Part shown: piece after piece, positions 32,411 to 42,571 of the stretch
Layout of the letters: every line of letters begins with the position of its first letter
Position numbering within the stretch: the stretch's first letter is position 1
Assembly: GCF_900178525.1 (NCBI RefSeq)
Contig: NZ_FXDJ01000009.1
Location: 1,076,263 to 1,140,262, forward strand
DNA: 64,000 nt
Source of the DNA: Massilibacteroides vaginae
Lineage (GTDB): Bacteria; Bacteroidota; Bacteroidia; Bacteroidales; Tannerellaceae
Reading direction: 5' to 3'
The notes under the pieces: generated by a model
What the model was told of the DNA's origin: nothing
Databases searched by the model: none
Seen by the model: only the letters and a program-made list of their open reading frames with translations
Position numbers and translations under genes: made by a program

Positions 32411-35392
32411 TTAGAATTCAACATTAATACCGAACACAAAAGATTTGCTATGCGGATAAGTACCCCAATCGATGCCCTGAACAGCACCCTTGTTTCCCCA
32501 TTGATTTACTTCCGGATCCATTCCTGAATAGTTGGTCCAGGTCAGGAGGTTGCTGGCTGTAAAATAAGGCTGAATACGGGTAATGCCCAACTTTCTCAGT
32601 TTCTCTATCCTCAGATCGTATGAAAGAGAAATATCTTTTACGCGCAGGTAGCTACCGTCTTCAATAAAATAAGTAGAGTTCTTAATATCGAAACCGGCTC
32701 TGGGCACATCCGTGATTTGTCCGGGTATCCTCCATCGGTTCAATACGCGTGTAGATTGATTTTTGCCGTCATACATACCTTCCGTTTCAATTCTTGAAGC
32801 ATTGAATACGTCATTTCCATAACTACCCTGAATAAAAATACTCAAGTTGATGTTTTTCCATGAAAAGGTGTTTGTCATACCATAGGTGAAATCCGGATTA
32901 GGATCGCCGATATAAGTTCTGTCTGTCGAAGATATTTTGCCATCTTCGTTCAAGTCACGGTAGATCATATTTCCGGTTTCCGGATCAACCCCATCAGCAA
33001 TGTATCCATAAAAACCACCTAATGCACGTCCCGGTTCATTGCGTACAACCGTTTCGTTCACTACGTCACTTGTTGTAGCGTCATTGTATATCTTCTGCAG
33101 ATCCAGACGATCCAATTTATTGCGATTGAAAGAAATATTGAAGTCGGTATTCCAACCCAACGCTCCTTGTAGGTTTACGGTGCTTACAGAAAGCTCAAAA
33201 CCACGGTTTGTCATCTCTCCTTCATTACGGATAATTTTGTTAGAGGCAGCAGCACCTGAAGGTAAAGTAACGTCCATCAGCATATCTTTCGTCTTTTTGT
33301 GATAATAGTCAAGCGCTACCATCAGTCGGTTGCTGAATCCTGTAAAGTCAATACCCAGGTTTACCTGCGTTGTGGTTTCCCACTTTAAGTCCGGAGTGCG
33401 AAGGTTTGACTGACTGATTGAGGGTAATGCGTTGGCTTGACCGGTAACGAACCATTCAATACGATTAATATTGTAACGTTGCAGGTAAGCATAATCATGA
33501 ATACCGGATTGATTTCCTGTTTTACCCCAGCCCCCACGGATTTTAAAATCGTCTATCCATTCGATGTCTTTCATAAAATCTTCCGAAGAAATACGCCATG
33601 CTGCCGAAGCCGAAGGGAAAGTTCCCCAACGATGATCCGGATGAAGCTTTGAAGATCCGTCCATACGCATGTTTACGGTAAGCAGGTATTTACTGTCGTA
33701 ATTATAAGAAACACGCCCGAAGTAAGATAAGATTCCCCATTCGGAAGCCCCGCTTCCTGTGTTATTCCAGGCTATTTTATTGGCTGCGTTCAGTGTTTGG
33801 ATATCAGCGTTTCGGTAGTGCGAACCATTGATCCAGTTATTTTTGTAATCTGAATCTGTCCATGAAGCACCGGCCATAGCTTCAATTTTATTCTTTCCGA
33901 ACCCTTTGCTGTAACTCAATACATTATCAAAAGTAAGCACCGTGTTTGTATTGCGTCTGTCCGAACCTTCACCAAACTGATTCCGCCCCCAGGAAGTGGT
34001 TACCGGATCCAGAAAAGTTGTAATTAAGCCATGTCTTCTATCTAATGTGAACGACGATTTTAAGGTCAGGTCAGGCATAAAAGTAATCAAAGCACTTGCC
34101 GAAGCGATCAGACGGTTTTCACGATCCTTATCGTTCTCATTTCTGGCCATATTTTCCAGTGGGTTATTAATATTCCCGATGCCGTAAAAGTTATTATAAT
34201 ACTGCTTGGGGTTTTCCGTATCCCAGATAGGTGCGTAAGTAGGTGTATTGATAACCGAAAGTACTACCCCTCCCCTGTTTGCGCCAAGTCCTGTTTGCAG
34301 ACCGTTCTTTTCACTATCAGAATACGATACGTTCGCATTAAGATTCAGCCAAGTGCGAATTTTACTGTCTAAATTTAATCTGAAATTATACCGTTTATAA
34401 TAAGCGGTATTCAACACCCCTTTTTCATCCACATAACCTCCTGAAATAAAATAATTCAGTTTTTCTGTTCCATCAGATACAGAAAGCTGATAATTCTGGC
34501 GAGTTCCGGTTGAATACGCCTCGTCAAACCAGTCTGTTTTGTCTGTCAGTCCGTCGGGAAGTGCAATCATACCGATCTCATCCTGCAATTCTTTGTATTG
34601 CTGTGTGTTGAGGGATTCCATACTTTTCACTACCTGATTCAAACTAAGTTGTGCATTGAACGTGATTTTGGCTTCTCTGTTGCCTCCGGCCTTTGTTGTA
34701 ACCAAGATAACACCATTGGCCGCACGAGAACCGTAGATAGCAGCCGAAGAGGCATCTTTCAATATCTGTATATTCTCGATATCATTTGGAGCCAGGAAAT
34801 TGATGTTATCAACAGGAACCCCGTCTACTACATAAAGCGGATCGTTACTGCCGTTAAAAGAAGTTGTTCCACGCACACGGATAGACATTTCTGCTCCCGG
34901 CGCGCCGTTGGGTTGAACTACCGAAACACCGGCAGCTTTTCCCTGAATTGCCTGTGCAGCCGATACAATCGGACGACGATCAAGATCTTTGGTCGATACA
35001 CTTGCGATAGCTGTTGTAACATCTTTACGCTTTACAGCGCCATAACCTATTACCACAACTTCTTCCAAAGCTACCTGAGACTCCTTAAGTTGTATAGCTA
35101 ATTTCTGTGAACCGGTTGCTTGTATTTCTACAGGTTCATAGCCTACATAAGAAATATGTAGTGTTGCTCCTACGGGTACGTTCGAAAGTGAAAAATTTCC
35201 ATCATAGTCGGTTACAGTACCGTTTGTAGTTCCTTTTTGAACGATTGAAACCCCAATAAGGGCTTCCTTGTTTTTAACATCCGTCACTGTTCCGTTAACT
35301 TGTATACCGGATTGCGCGAAGGCAGTAGCAAAGCAGGTAAACAAAGCACAGAACAATAAGATTGAAGAAAGCATTCTTCCCATTAATTTCAT
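32411..35392 (-). CDS. SusC-like TonB-dependent outer-membrane transporter
   Basis: From ATG 35392 the protein has 993 residues. A signal peptide (ending in AFAQ) leads into a CarboxypepD_reg-like domain (VNGTVTDVKNKEALIGVSIV, YDGNFSLSNVPVGATLHISY) and the conserved EEVVVIGYGAVKRKDVT segment. The SusC plug follows with VRGTTSFNGSNDPLYVVDGV and DASSAAIYGSRAANGVILVT. The last ~750 residues form the barrel, ending VFGINVEF. With SusD it imports oligosaccharides, powered by TonB. The upstream frame to 35476 adds 28 unlike residues and is rejected. A SusR-like regulator gene lies 240 bp upstream on the same strand. Confidence 0.96.
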   Translation of the reverse strand: MKLMGRMLSSILLFCALFTCFATAFAQSGIQVNGTVTDVKNKEALIGVSIVQKGTTNGTVTDYDGNFSLSNVPVGATLHISYVGYEPVEIQATGSQKLAIQLKESQVALEEVVVIGYGAVKRKDVTTAIASVSTKDLDRRPIVSAAQAIQGKAAGVSVVQPNGAPGAEMSIRVRGTTSFNGSNDPLYVVDGVPVDNINFLAPNDIENIQILKDASSAAIYGSRAANGVILVTTKAGGNREAKITFNAQLSLNQVVKSMESLNTQQYKELQDEIGMIALPDGLTDKTDWFDEAYSTGTRQNYQLSVSDGTEKLNYFISGGYVDEKGVLNTAYYKRYNFRLNLDSKIRTWLNLNANVSYSDSEKNGLQTGLGANRGGVVLSVINTPTYAPIWDTENPKQYYNNFYGIGNINNPLENMARNENDKDRENRLIASASALITFMPDLTLKSSFTLDRRHGLITTFLDPVTTSWGRNQFGEGSDRRNTNTVLTFDNVLSYSKGFGKNKIEAMAGASWTDSDYKNNWINGSHYRNADIQTLNAANKIAWNNTGSGASEWGILSYFGRVSYNYDSKYLLTVNMRMDGSSKLHPDHRWGTFPSASAAWRISSEDFMKDIEWIDDFKIRGGWGKTGNQSGIHDYAYLQRYNINRIEWFVTGQANALPSISQSNLRTPDLKWETTTQVNLGIDFTGFSNRLMVALDYYHKKTKDMLMDVTLPSGAAASNKIIRNEGEMTNRGFELSVSTVNLQGALGWNTDFNISFNRNKLDRLDLQKIYNDATTSDVVNETVVRNEPGRALGGFYGYIADGVDPETGNMIYRDLNEDGKISSTDRTYIGDPNPDFTYGMTNTFSWKNINLSIFIQGSYGNDVFNASRIETEGMYDGKNQSTRVLNRWRIPGQITDVPRAGFDIKNSTYFIEDGSYLRVKDISLSYDLRIEKLRKLGITRIQPYFTASNLLTWTNYSGMDPEVNQWGNKGAVQGIDWGTYPHSKSFVFGINVEF

Positions 35393-35631
35393 AATTTTCT
35401 GTCGATTAAAATTAGTATTTAAAATTAACGAATCAGAAAAGCGTATACCGAATATAGTATTTGCATTCTGACACACATTATAACATAATGATACAATGTC
35501 GATGCTAAACTATTTGTTTTGGATATGCAAATTGAAAACAGGAGATAAAAAAGTACTGACTAAAATAGCATATTGCTTGAATAACAGTATATTAAAAAAT
35601 GAAAGTTAGCTGAAAAAGTACTGAAAAATTA

Positions 35632-37275
35632 CTATTGTACTGAAGTAATTGCAGCAATTCCGGCTACTCTTTTCTCAAAATCGTCACGAGCACCGGCAGC
35701 TTTATTTCTCATTTTTGTTCTGTAGTTATACACCGTTCGAAGCGAATACCGTAGAAATGCCGCTATTTTTACACTATCAGTAATGCCTAAGCGGATAAGT
35801 GCGAAAATGCGTAATTCAGTATTCAAAAGCTCACCTTGCTTTACTGTGATTCGCTCTTCGGGCATTAATAGGTTGTTAAAGTCGTCAACAAATGTAGGAT
35901 ACAGGTTCAGAAAAATAGAGTCGAAGTTTCTGTAAAGCTCTTCTACTTCGTTATCAACAAAGTGAGTTGATTTCAGTGCAACATATAATTCGTCTAATTT
36001 TTTGTTGGCCGCGAGTTTATTCAGGTCCTTCCTATAGCTTTCGAATTTGTCGATATACGATGAGCAAAGGTCGAAGAAATGACCAATGTATTCTTCTTTG
36101 ATAAGGTTTGCGTCCAATAAGCTTGTGTTTACCTGATTGAGGTTGGTATTCAACAAACTCAGTTCCTTGTTGGTGTCTTTTAATTGCCGGCGAATCCGGG
36201 ATAACTTTTTCATCTGTACATACAGATAAATAGTTATTAAAACCGTAAGTACAGACAAGATGCTGATAAGCAAAGAAAAAAGCTGTAGATCAGCGTTTCT
36301 TCTACTCTCTTTTTCCTGATACGAGGCGTTGATAATCGGGTAGAAAGACGATGACTCGATTGCCCGATAGCGCAAATTACAAAATAGCGCCTCATTAATG
36401 GCCAGGTCGATAAAAAGATACGCCTTGTCTACATTGCCCTGATGAAAATAAAATAACGCCAGTTCTTGTGGGGAAGCATTATCTTTGATAGCGTTCTTTA
36501 TATCAGCGATGGCCGATATCAGCAAATGCTTCTCCTGTAGCCCTGACTGACCGGTTTGTTTGTAGATCAAACTTAAGAAATAAGAAACAGTAGCTTGTTC
36601 AGGACTTTCTTCCGGGATGTCACTAAATAATTTATTCAAAACAGTTTCCGCTTCGTTCATACGCCCTTGATATACCAGTTTAATCCCTGAATTCAGCCGG
36701 TATTCGTAGGACTCCTCATCCAAAAGAGCAAGAAGAGAATCTCTGTAATGTTCGCTTTTCAGATAATAGTCCAACTTATCATTACTTTGCCCGTAATGGC
36801 TGCAAAACGAGCCATACACTTCGTAATACCGTGCTAAAAGATCGTTGCTAAGCCCGTTTCTGTCAATCCCTTCCAATAAATCTTTTGCTTCAAAATATAA
36901 GCCGCGAGATGAATATAACCAGGCCAATTCTATTTCAGAGCTATTTTTCCTTTCCGGATCGTTTAATTTTTCTGCGATTTGAATATTTTTTAATACATAG
37001 CTGACTGCCGAATCGGATATATATTTTTTATACTCGTTGTACAGTTGTTCGTTTATATCGAACTCTTGTTCAGGAGATAAATACTTCATATCCAGCAATT
37101 GCTTTTGCGCCTGCATACGCTGCTCCTTAGCATCTATATAGAATTGTTTTTTATCGATTACTTTATTTAATTCGGAAATCAGGCTGTTATTCTCTTTTTG
37201 AGCTATAATTCCGAAAGGACATAAGAGAGTAAATAAAATAATTCGAATAAAAGTAAATCGTGGTTGATTTTTCAT
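35632..37275 (-). CDS. SusR-like TPR regulator with C-terminal HTH (DUF6377-type)
   Basis: From ATG 37275 the protein has 547 residues: a signal/anchor (about 1-24), TPR helices to about 300 (VYQGRMNEAETVLNKLFSDI), a membrane helix (LLISILSVLTVLITIYLYVQ), a coiled coil (KDTNKELSLLNTNLNQ) and a C-terminal HTH with LRIFALIRLGITDSVKIAAF and LRYSLRTVYNYRTKMR. This is the domain order of DUF6377/SusR-like regulators found beside susCD. It presumably senses the glycan in the periplasm and activates the susC operon that starts 240 bp downstream. A -7 element (TAGTTTTG, reverse of 37304-37311) lies 29 bp before the ATG. Confidence 0.88.
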   Translation of the reverse strand: MKNQPRFTFIRIILFTLLCPFGIIAQKENNSLISELNKVIDKKQFYIDAKEQRMQAQKQLLDMKYLSPEQEFDINEQLYNEYKKYISDSAVSYVLKNIQIAEKLNDPERKNSSEIELAWLYSSRGLYFEAKDLLEGIDRNGLSNDLLARYYEVYGSFCSHYGQSNDKLDYYLKSEHYRDSLLALLDEESYEYRLNSGIKLVYQGRMNEAETVLNKLFSDIPEESPEQATVSYFLSLIYKQTGQSGLQEKHLLISAIADIKNAIKDNASPQELALFYFHQGNVDKAYLFIDLAINEALFCNLRYRAIESSSFYPIINASYQEKESRRNADLQLFSLLISILSVLTVLITIYLYVQMKKLSRIRRQLKDTNKELSLLNTNLNQVNTSLLDANLIKEEYIGHFFDLCSSYIDKFESYRKDLNKLAANKKLDELYVALKSTHFVDNEVEELYRNFDSIFLNLYPTFVDDFNNLLMPEERITVKQGELLNTELRIFALIRLGITDSVKIAAFLRYSLRTVYNYRTKMRNKAAGARDDFEKRVAGIAAITSVQ

Positions 37276-37303
37276 GTCTTTGGCTGCTGTAAACAATGAA
37301 ACA

Positions 37304-37311
37304 CAAAACTA
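37304..37311 (-). promoter_or_regulatory. Candidate -7 element for the SusR-like gene
   Basis: TAGTTTTG on the minus strand fits TAnnTTTG and supports the ATG at 37275, giving a leader of about 22 nt. No TTTG at the right -33 spacing. Confidence 0.3.
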
Positions 37312-37351
37312 CTTATTTTTTAGCAAACAGCGTGTTCAAATGGAAATTTAA

Positions 37352-37388
37352 GCCTAAAAAAAGTCCGGACGTAATGCCCGGACTTTTC
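37352..37388 (-). terminator. ychF: Intrinsic terminator of ychF
   Basis: AAAAGTCCGG (37359-37368) pairs perfectly with CCGGACTTTT (37378-37387) across a 9-nt loop; the minus-strand reading ends in TTTTTTT. It lies 28 bp after the ychF stop, separating it from the SusR-like gene. Confidence 0.88.
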
Positions 37389-37415
37389 CATTAGCTGTAT
37401 GTGGTAAATTTGTAG

Positions 37416-38519
37416 TTATACATTAAAGCGGAAGTGCATGATATCGCCATCTTGTACGATGTATTCTTTTCCTTCCACGCTCATTTTTCCGGCCTCTTTT
37501 ACGGCAGCTTCAGAGCCGTATTTAATGAAATCTTCATATTTGATCACTTCCGCGCGGATAAATCCTTTTTCAAAGTCGGTGTGAATCACTCCTGCGCATT
37601 GAGGTGCTTTGCTGCCTTTCAGATAGGTCCATGCACGAACTTCTTGTACGCCGGCCGTCAGGTAGGTTTCAAGATTTAATAGTTTGTAGGCCGATTTGAT
37701 CAGACGGTTTACGCCGGATTCTTCCAGGCCTATTTCACCAAGAAACATCTGACGCTCTTCGTAAGTTTCGAATTCAGCTATTTCGCTTTCTATCTTAGCG
37801 GCAACAACAAGTATCTGTGCATTTTCTTCCTTAATGGCGTCACGCACGGCTTCTACATATTTATTCCCATTTACGGCACTTGCTTCATCAACGTTGCAAA
37901 CATAAAGCACCGGCTTATTGGTTAGCAAGAATAGTTCGTGCGCTATTTTTTGATCGTCTTTGGTTTCAAAACTAACCGTACGGGCACTTTTTCCTTGTTC
38001 TAATGCTTCCTTGAACTTTACAAGTACATCGTATGTTTGTTTCGCCTGCTTATCTCCTCCTGTTTGTGCTTGTTTTTGCACTTTAGAAATACGCATATCG
38101 ATCGTTTCCAGGTCTTTGATCTGAAGTTCGGCATCAATAATCTCTTTATCGCGCACAGGATTTACATTTCCATCTACGTGAACGATGTTTTCATCGTCAA
38201 AACAACGAAGTACATGCAAAATCGCGTCGGTTTCGCGGATATTAGCCAGGAATTTATTTCCCAGTCCTTCTCCTTTGCTTGCTCCCTTAACGAGTCCGGC
38301 GATATCAACAATCTCTACCGTTGTAGGAACTATGCGTTGTGGATTAATAAGTTCAGCCAGTTTAGTAAGGCGTTCATCAGGAACGGTAATTACGCCAACA
38401 TTGGGTTCGATTGTACAGAAAGGAAAGTTTGCCGATTGCGCTTTCGCGTTTGAGAGGCAATTAAAAAGAGTAGATTTCCCAACGTTTGGAAGACCTACTA
38501 TACCGCATTGTAATGCCAT
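37416..38519 (-). CDS. ychF: Redox-regulated ATPase YchF (Obg-related)
   Basis: YchF binds the ribosome and hydrolyses ATP in place of GTP. The 367-residue protein has the P-loop [16 protein letters not shown], switch-region [20 protein letters not shown] and the C-terminal TGS domain ([20 protein letters not shown], then DIMHFRFNV). Length matches the family. It follows the Gfo/Idh/MocA gene by 70 bp on the same strand and ends at a clean intrinsic terminator. Confidence 0.96.
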   Translation of the reverse strand: MALQCGIVGLPNVGKSTLFNCLSNAKAQSANFPFCTIEPNVGVITVPDERLTKLAELINPQRIVPTTVEIVDIAGLVKGASKGEGLGNKFLANIRETDAILHVLRCFDDENIVHVDGNVNPVRDKEIIDAELQIKDLETIDMRISKVQKQAQTGGDKQAKQTYDVLVKFKEALEQGKSARTVSFETKDDQKIAHELFLLTNKPVLYVCNVDEASAVNGNKYVEAVRDAIKEENAQILVVAAKIESEIAEFETYEERQMFLGEIGLEESGVNRLIKSAYKLLNLETYLTAGVQEVRAWTYLKGSKAPQCAGVIHTDFEKGFIRAEVIKYEDFIKYGSEAAVKEAGKMSVEGKEYIVQDGDIMHFRFNV

Positions 38520-38589
38520 TTATAGTATAATTAATTTGTTATATCTCTGATTTACGGGCGCAAAGATAACCAATCTTTTGTTAAGTTAT

Positions 38590-39633
38590 TTATAATGTAA
38601 CTGCCCGTTTCTTCTCATTACTCTCAAAAGCCGCTTCAATAATACGAATTACCGGCAATACGACAGATGCGTCCGCTTGTGGCATCTTACCTGATTTGAG
38701 GGATTGATATACGTCTTCATAAAAAGCCATATAGTTGCCGGAGATCGTTTCTATCTTGCCCCGGAAATGCAGATCGTTCAGCTCGGTATTCAGAATGCCG
38801 AAGGTAGATTCCTCGTCTGCACCCCAGTTGGGTGAAGTAGGAGGGAGGCCTGCTTTTAACGCCTCTTCCTGCGGATCGAGTCCATATTTAACAAAAGAAC
38901 CTTTGGTGCCGTGTATATAGTAGCGTGGTGTTTCTTCGCGCATCAGATAGCCTGCCCTGAGTGTTACTTTTACCTGTGGATAGAGTAGTTGTATGTGGTA
39001 ATAATCGTCTACCTGTGTTCCTTCACGCAATTTGTCGATATCGGCATATACCGCTTGTGGAATACCGAAAAGTGTTACTGCCTGATCGATCATGTGGGAG
39101 CCTAAATTATACGTGAGGCCTACACGATGATCGGCCTTTTCTTTCCAGGTGCCCGGTTGTATGTAGTTGCGATAACGCTGGTAGGCAGACTGAAATTCAA
39201 CCACCTGGCCCAATGAACCCGAGTTGATCACTTGTTTTACGGTTAGGAAATCGCCATCCCAACGCCTGTTCTGATAAACACAGAGCATACGGTTTTGTTT
39301 TTTTGCCAGGGCAATCAGTTCTTCTCCTTCATGCACGGTAAAAACAAATGGCTTTTCTACAATAACATGTTTACCGGCAAGCAAAGCAAGCTTAACGAAT
39401 TCGTAATGTGTTACGTCCGGCGTGTTGACTACCACAAGCTGAATAGACTTATCTGCCAGCAATTCTTCGTACGACCGTATGATCTTTACCCACGGATATT
39501 TCTCTTGAGCGCTGTCTGAGCTTCGTTGTACAATGGCATAAAGTTCGAATGCCGGGTGATTGGCTATAAAAGGGGCATGAAATACCGATCCGGACATGCC
39601 GTATGAAGCGATTCCTGTTCTAATTTTCTCCAT
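38590..39633 (-). CDS. Gfo/Idh/MocA-family oxidoreductase
   Basis: The 347-residue protein begins IRTGIASYGMSGSVFHAPFI, a Rossmann nucleotide-binding turn typical of this family, and contains LLAGKHVIVEKPFVFTVHEG with the EKP signature. The middle (GLTYNLGSHMIDQAVTLFG) supplies the HxxD/E catalytic-type motif of the C-terminal domain. It probably oxidises or reduces a sugar or cyclitol with NAD(P); YvaA-type scyllo-inositol dehydrogenases are similar in layout, but the substrate is unknown. ATG 39633 is chosen; an in-frame start ten codons upstream lacks homology. It follows queH by 51 bp. Confidence 0.88.
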   Translation of the reverse strand: MEKIRTGIASYGMSGSVFHAPFIANHPAFELYAIVQRSSDSAQEKYPWVKIIRSYEELLADKSIQLVVVNTPDVTHYEFVKLALLAGKHVIVEKPFVFTVHEGEELIALAKKQNRMLCVYQNRRWDGDFLTVKQVINSGSLGQVVEFQSAYQRYRNYIQPGTWKEKADHRVGLTYNLGSHMIDQAVTLFGIPQAVYADIDKLREGTQVDDYYHIQLLYPQVKVTLRAGYLMREETPRYYIHGTKGSFVKYGLDPQEEALKAGLPPTSPNWGADEESTFGILNTELNDLHFRGKIETISGNYMAFYEDVYQSLKSGKMPQADASVVLPVIRIIEAAFESNEKKRAVTL

Positions 39634-39684
39634 TTTAACTATATTGCTGATAAACAGAAACAAATATAGTGAAAAGATAGGTGA

Positions 39685-40257
39685 TTATTTGGATTTGCGA
39701 AAGCTAAATTCGCAGCCGCAATACTGTTGATTATAGAAATCATATTGCGAAATAATCTCTAACCGGCGTTCACTTAGTCCTCCTTTACGCCAATTTTGTT
39801 CCCAAAGCGCTACGCCCGGAAATTGTTTCGCGGCATATCGGCCGGCGTCAAATATATCCGCTAAGTTTTTCCAGCGCGAAGAGGCGAGGGTAGTGGTAAA
39901 GAGGGTAAATCCGTTTTCCGAAGCATAACGAGCCGTTTCGAGCATGCGAATGATAAAGCATTTCACACAACGACGACCACGTTCCGGTTCATTTTCCAGC
40001 CCTCTGATCTGTTCCCGCCAATCGGAATGATTGTAGTCGGCATCCACAAAGTCGAGGTTCAGCGACTTTACGTAGCGCAGACTTTCCGCCTTGCGTATTT
40101 CATATTCCTCTTTCGGAAAGATATTGGGATTATAATAAAACACGGTAGGACGAATATCATTCTGCAATAAACATTCAATGATAGCCGATGAACAAGGTGC
40201 GCAACAAGCATGCAGCAACACGTTCTTTTCTCCGTTTGGTGTTTCTAATTTGAGCAT
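39685..40257 (-). CDS. queH: Epoxyqueuosine reductase QueH
   Basis: QueH reduces epoxyqueuosine to queuosine in tRNA and is a non-homologous substitute for QueG. The 190-residue protein shows the DUF208 signature: LLHACCAPCSSAIIECL, then FYYNPNIFPKEEYEIRK, RGRRCVKCFIIRMLETA, TLASSRWKNL and the terminal QQYCGCEFS, which supply the metal-binding cysteines. It lies 20 bp after the response regulator stop, so it is likely read from the same message, although the functions are unrelated. Confidence 0.9.
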   Translation of the reverse strand: MLKLETPNGEKNVLLHACCAPCSSAIIECLLQNDIRPTVFYYNPNIFPKEEYEIRKAESLRYVKSLNLDFVDADYNHSDWREQIRGLENEPERGRRCVKCFIIRMLETARYASENGFTLFTTTLASSRWKNLADIFDAGRYAAKQFPGVALWEQNWRKGGLSERRLEIISQYDFYNQQYCGCEFSFRKSK

Positions 40258-40277
40258 TCCAACGGCAAAGGTAAGAG

Positions 40278-40967
40278 TTATAGTGTCAACTTATAGCCGA
40301 TTCCCCGTATATTAACAATCCGGATACGTTCGTCTTTAGACAGCTTATGGCGTAATTTGGTAATAAATACATGCAAACTTCGGGAGTTGAAGAAACTATC
40401 ATCTCCCCATAACTCGAGTAGTATATCCTGCGAATTAACCACTTGATTCAGATTCTGGCAAAGCCTTTTCAGTATTTCCGTTTCCCGGTAGGAGAGTTCT
40501 TCCTCGTCTTGCCGATGATAAAGTTTTTGAGCGATAGTATCCAATTTATACTCCCCGATAGTAAATAAACTCGTGGCTTTTATCTCCGGTGGCAATTTAC
40601 GCACAAGCGCTTTAATGCGTACAATCAACTCTTGCATTCCGAAGGGTTTCCGTAGGTAGTCGTTTGCACCCAACTCAAAGCCTTCTACAACGTCTTTTAT
40701 GGCAGAACGGGCAGTAAGAAATATAACAGGTGTTAGTGTATCTGTCTGACGTATACGCCGTATCATCTCAAAACCATCCATGAAGGGCATCATCACATCG
40801 GTTACAATGATATCCGGTTTCTCTTCAAAGAAGCGGCGCAATCCCTTTTCGCCATTTTCGGTAATATAAATAGAAAACACACCGGTTTCTTCGAGCGTAT
40901 CGCGGATGATCATAGCCAGCGTAGCTTCATCTTCTACTAAAAGTACGTTTATCTTTTCTGTTTTCAT
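40278..40967 (-). CDS. OmpR-family response regulator
   Basis: The 229-residue protein has an N-terminal receiver with phospho-acceptor D57 in PDIIVTDVMMPFMDGFEMI, the acidic pair in VEDEATLA, T-loop FLTARS and K in LRKPFGMQEL. The C-terminal winged helix runs about 130-229 (LSYRETEILKRLCQNLNQVV, IRIVNIRGIGYKL). Its start overlaps the histidine kinase stop by an ATGA-type junction, so the pair is translationally coupled. The likely target includes the outer-membrane barrel gene divergent from the kinase. Confidence 0.95.
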   Translation of the reverse strand: MKTEKINVLLVEDEATLAMIIRDTLEETGVFSIYITENGEKGLRRFFEEKPDIIVTDVMMPFMDGFEMIRRIRQTDTLTPVIFLTARSAIKDVVEGFELGANDYLRKPFGMQELIVRIKALVRKLPPEIKATSLFTIGEYKLDTIAQKLYHRQDEEELSYRETEILKRLCQNLNQVVNSQDILLELWGDDSFFNSRSLHVFITKLRHKLSKDERIRIVNIRGIGYKLTL

Positions 40968-42418
40968 ACGTTCTCCTTTCCTGTCGGAATTTGTAGGGTA
41001 AATGTTGTGCCTTTGCCGGGCGAGCTTTTAACCGATACGTTTCCTCCATGTTTCTCTGCCATAACTTTCACGTAGAACAGTCCCAACCCATACCCTTTCA
41101 CATTGTGCTGATTGCCATGCGGTACGCGATAGAATTTATCAAAGATATACGCCTGTTTGTCTGCCGGAATGCCCTGTCCGTTATCCGTTATACTCAGGCT
41201 GAATATCCCATTTTGTTTATGGATATCGATGATCACCTGAGTTTCTTGTTTGCTGTATTTAATCGCGTTATCAATCAGATTACTGAGCATATTAGTCAGA
41301 TGCGTACGGTCTGCATAAAGTGTCAGCTCATCCGTAGCGTAATTTATGCTGAAACTAACCGGTTTTGCTGCTTTCAGTTTATGTTGTTCGATCAGCCCGT
41401 TTATGATTCCCTTCAGCTGTATTTCCTCCGGGTGCAAGGCAAACGATTTTCGTTGTTCTATGCTCATAGATAAAATCTGTTCTACCAGATTACTCAAGCG
41501 GGTGAGCTGCTCTTTGCATATTTGAAGGTATTTTTTCCGTTTTTCCTGGTCATTGGAAAGATCGAAATTCAGCAATGCGTCAGTGGCCGAGTAGGCAACG
41601 GCAATTGGCGTTTTCAATTCATGCGTCATGTTGTTTGTGAAATCGTCTTTCATCTCTTCCAGCGTTTTCAGATTTAAAACGGTTCGAATCAAATACCAGA
41701 ATGCAAACGCGAGAATTAAGATGATGAGTAGGGTTGTGACCAATATACCACCCATGCGGATCAATACTGTTTGCGTTAATGGCTCCATGTAAATACGGTA
41801 GCTGTGATACCCTTTCGACCCTATGGGATAAATAATAGTCGGTTTATCGGCAGCTTTACGCTTCAGCTTCTCTGTGTAGGTTGTGCTGATGATACTGTCG
41901 GCCGTGTTGTCGTATAGTTCTGAATAGTAATGCTCTATGATGACGTTGTTTTTTGTCAGCGTATTTTTGAGAATGCTGTCTATCCGGTGTAGGTCAATAC
42001 TTACCTCTTTATCAATGGCGTCATGGATTGATTCGTTAAGACTTTTACGAAGCAAATCAAAGAACGATTCTGTATTGTCTAAGGCTAAATCACTTGTTGT
42101 TATTATTGTGTCGTTTTGCTCTTTGCTTCTGTCGATAAACCGTTCTTCTTTCTGGAAAAGAAGAGTGCCTTCTTCATCTGTTGTTCCTGAAATTACGACT
42201 GATTTTTCATTATTTTTCTTCTCTTCTCTACTTTCTATGAGATCAGACCTGTAAATAAGTTCCGTCTGATCGGCTGTTTCTATGCACCTTATCAGTTCTC
42301 TTTTCAGATCGGTCTCCATTGATAAATACAGCCCATGGAGCCAATACACCTGCCAACTGAAAATAAGTAGCAAGAACATCAGCACACCGGTAACTATATA
42401 TCGAAATGTATTTCCCAT
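40964..42418 (-). CDS. Sensor histidine kinase
   Basis: The 484-residue protein has two membrane helices (about 7-30 and 225-250) that bound a ~195-residue periplasmic sensor region rich in Asp, Glu and Ser. The H box is MTHELKTPIAVAYSATDALL, the N box LIDNAIKYS, and the G boxes ITDNGQGIPADKQAYIF and KGYGLGLFYVKV. No HAMP signature is obvious between helix 2 and the H box. It forms a pair with the downstream response regulator, overlapping its start. A good promoter candidate (42451-42484) lies upstream. Confidence 0.94.
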   Translation of the reverse strand: MGNTFRYIVTGVLMFLLLIFSWQVYWLHGLYLSMETDLKRELIRCIETADQTELIYRSDLIESREEKKNNEKSVVISGTTDEEGTLLFQKEERFIDRSKEQNDTIITTSDLALDNTESFFDLLRKSLNESIHDAIDKEVSIDLHRIDSILKNTLTKNNVIIEHYYSELYDNTADSIISTTYTEKLKRKAADKPTIIYPIGSKGYHSYRIYMEPLTQTVLIRMGGILVTTLLIILILAFAFWYLIRTVLNLKTLEEMKDDFTNNMTHELKTPIAVAYSATDALLNFDLSNDQEKRKKYLQICKEQLTRLSNLVEQILSMSIEQRKSFALHPEEIQLKGIINGLIEQHKLKAAKPVSFSINYATDELTLYADRTHLTNMLSNLIDNAIKYSKQETQVIIDIHKQNGIFSLSITDNGQGIPADKQAYIFDKFYRVPHGNQHNVKGYGLGLFYVKVMAEKHGGNVSVKSSPGKGTTFTLQIPTGKENV

Positions 42419-42450
42419 AAACCGGATTAAGAAGATCTTTTTATTTTCGA

Positions 42451-42484
42451 CAAATATAGAGGGTAATAGTCAGAGTAGCGCAAA
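42451..42484 (-). promoter_or_regulatory. Candidate promoter for the two-component operon
   Basis: On the minus strand, TTTG (reverse of 42481-42484) is followed after 22 bp by TATATTTG (reverse of 42451-42458), a full -7 match. The start would fall about 25 nt before the kinase ATG. Confidence 0.5.
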
Positions 42485-42571
42485 ACGATAAGACTAAATA
42501 ACACTTCATAAGCAACTGATAACATAGAGCGATGCGTTTAATGGCGAGATTTGCTGAAAATAATAAAGAAT

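Noticed and set aside
34598-35101. Plus-strand frame of 167 codons opposite susC
   Set aside because: It lies antisense to the conserved plug region of SusC; the composition follows from the opposite strand.
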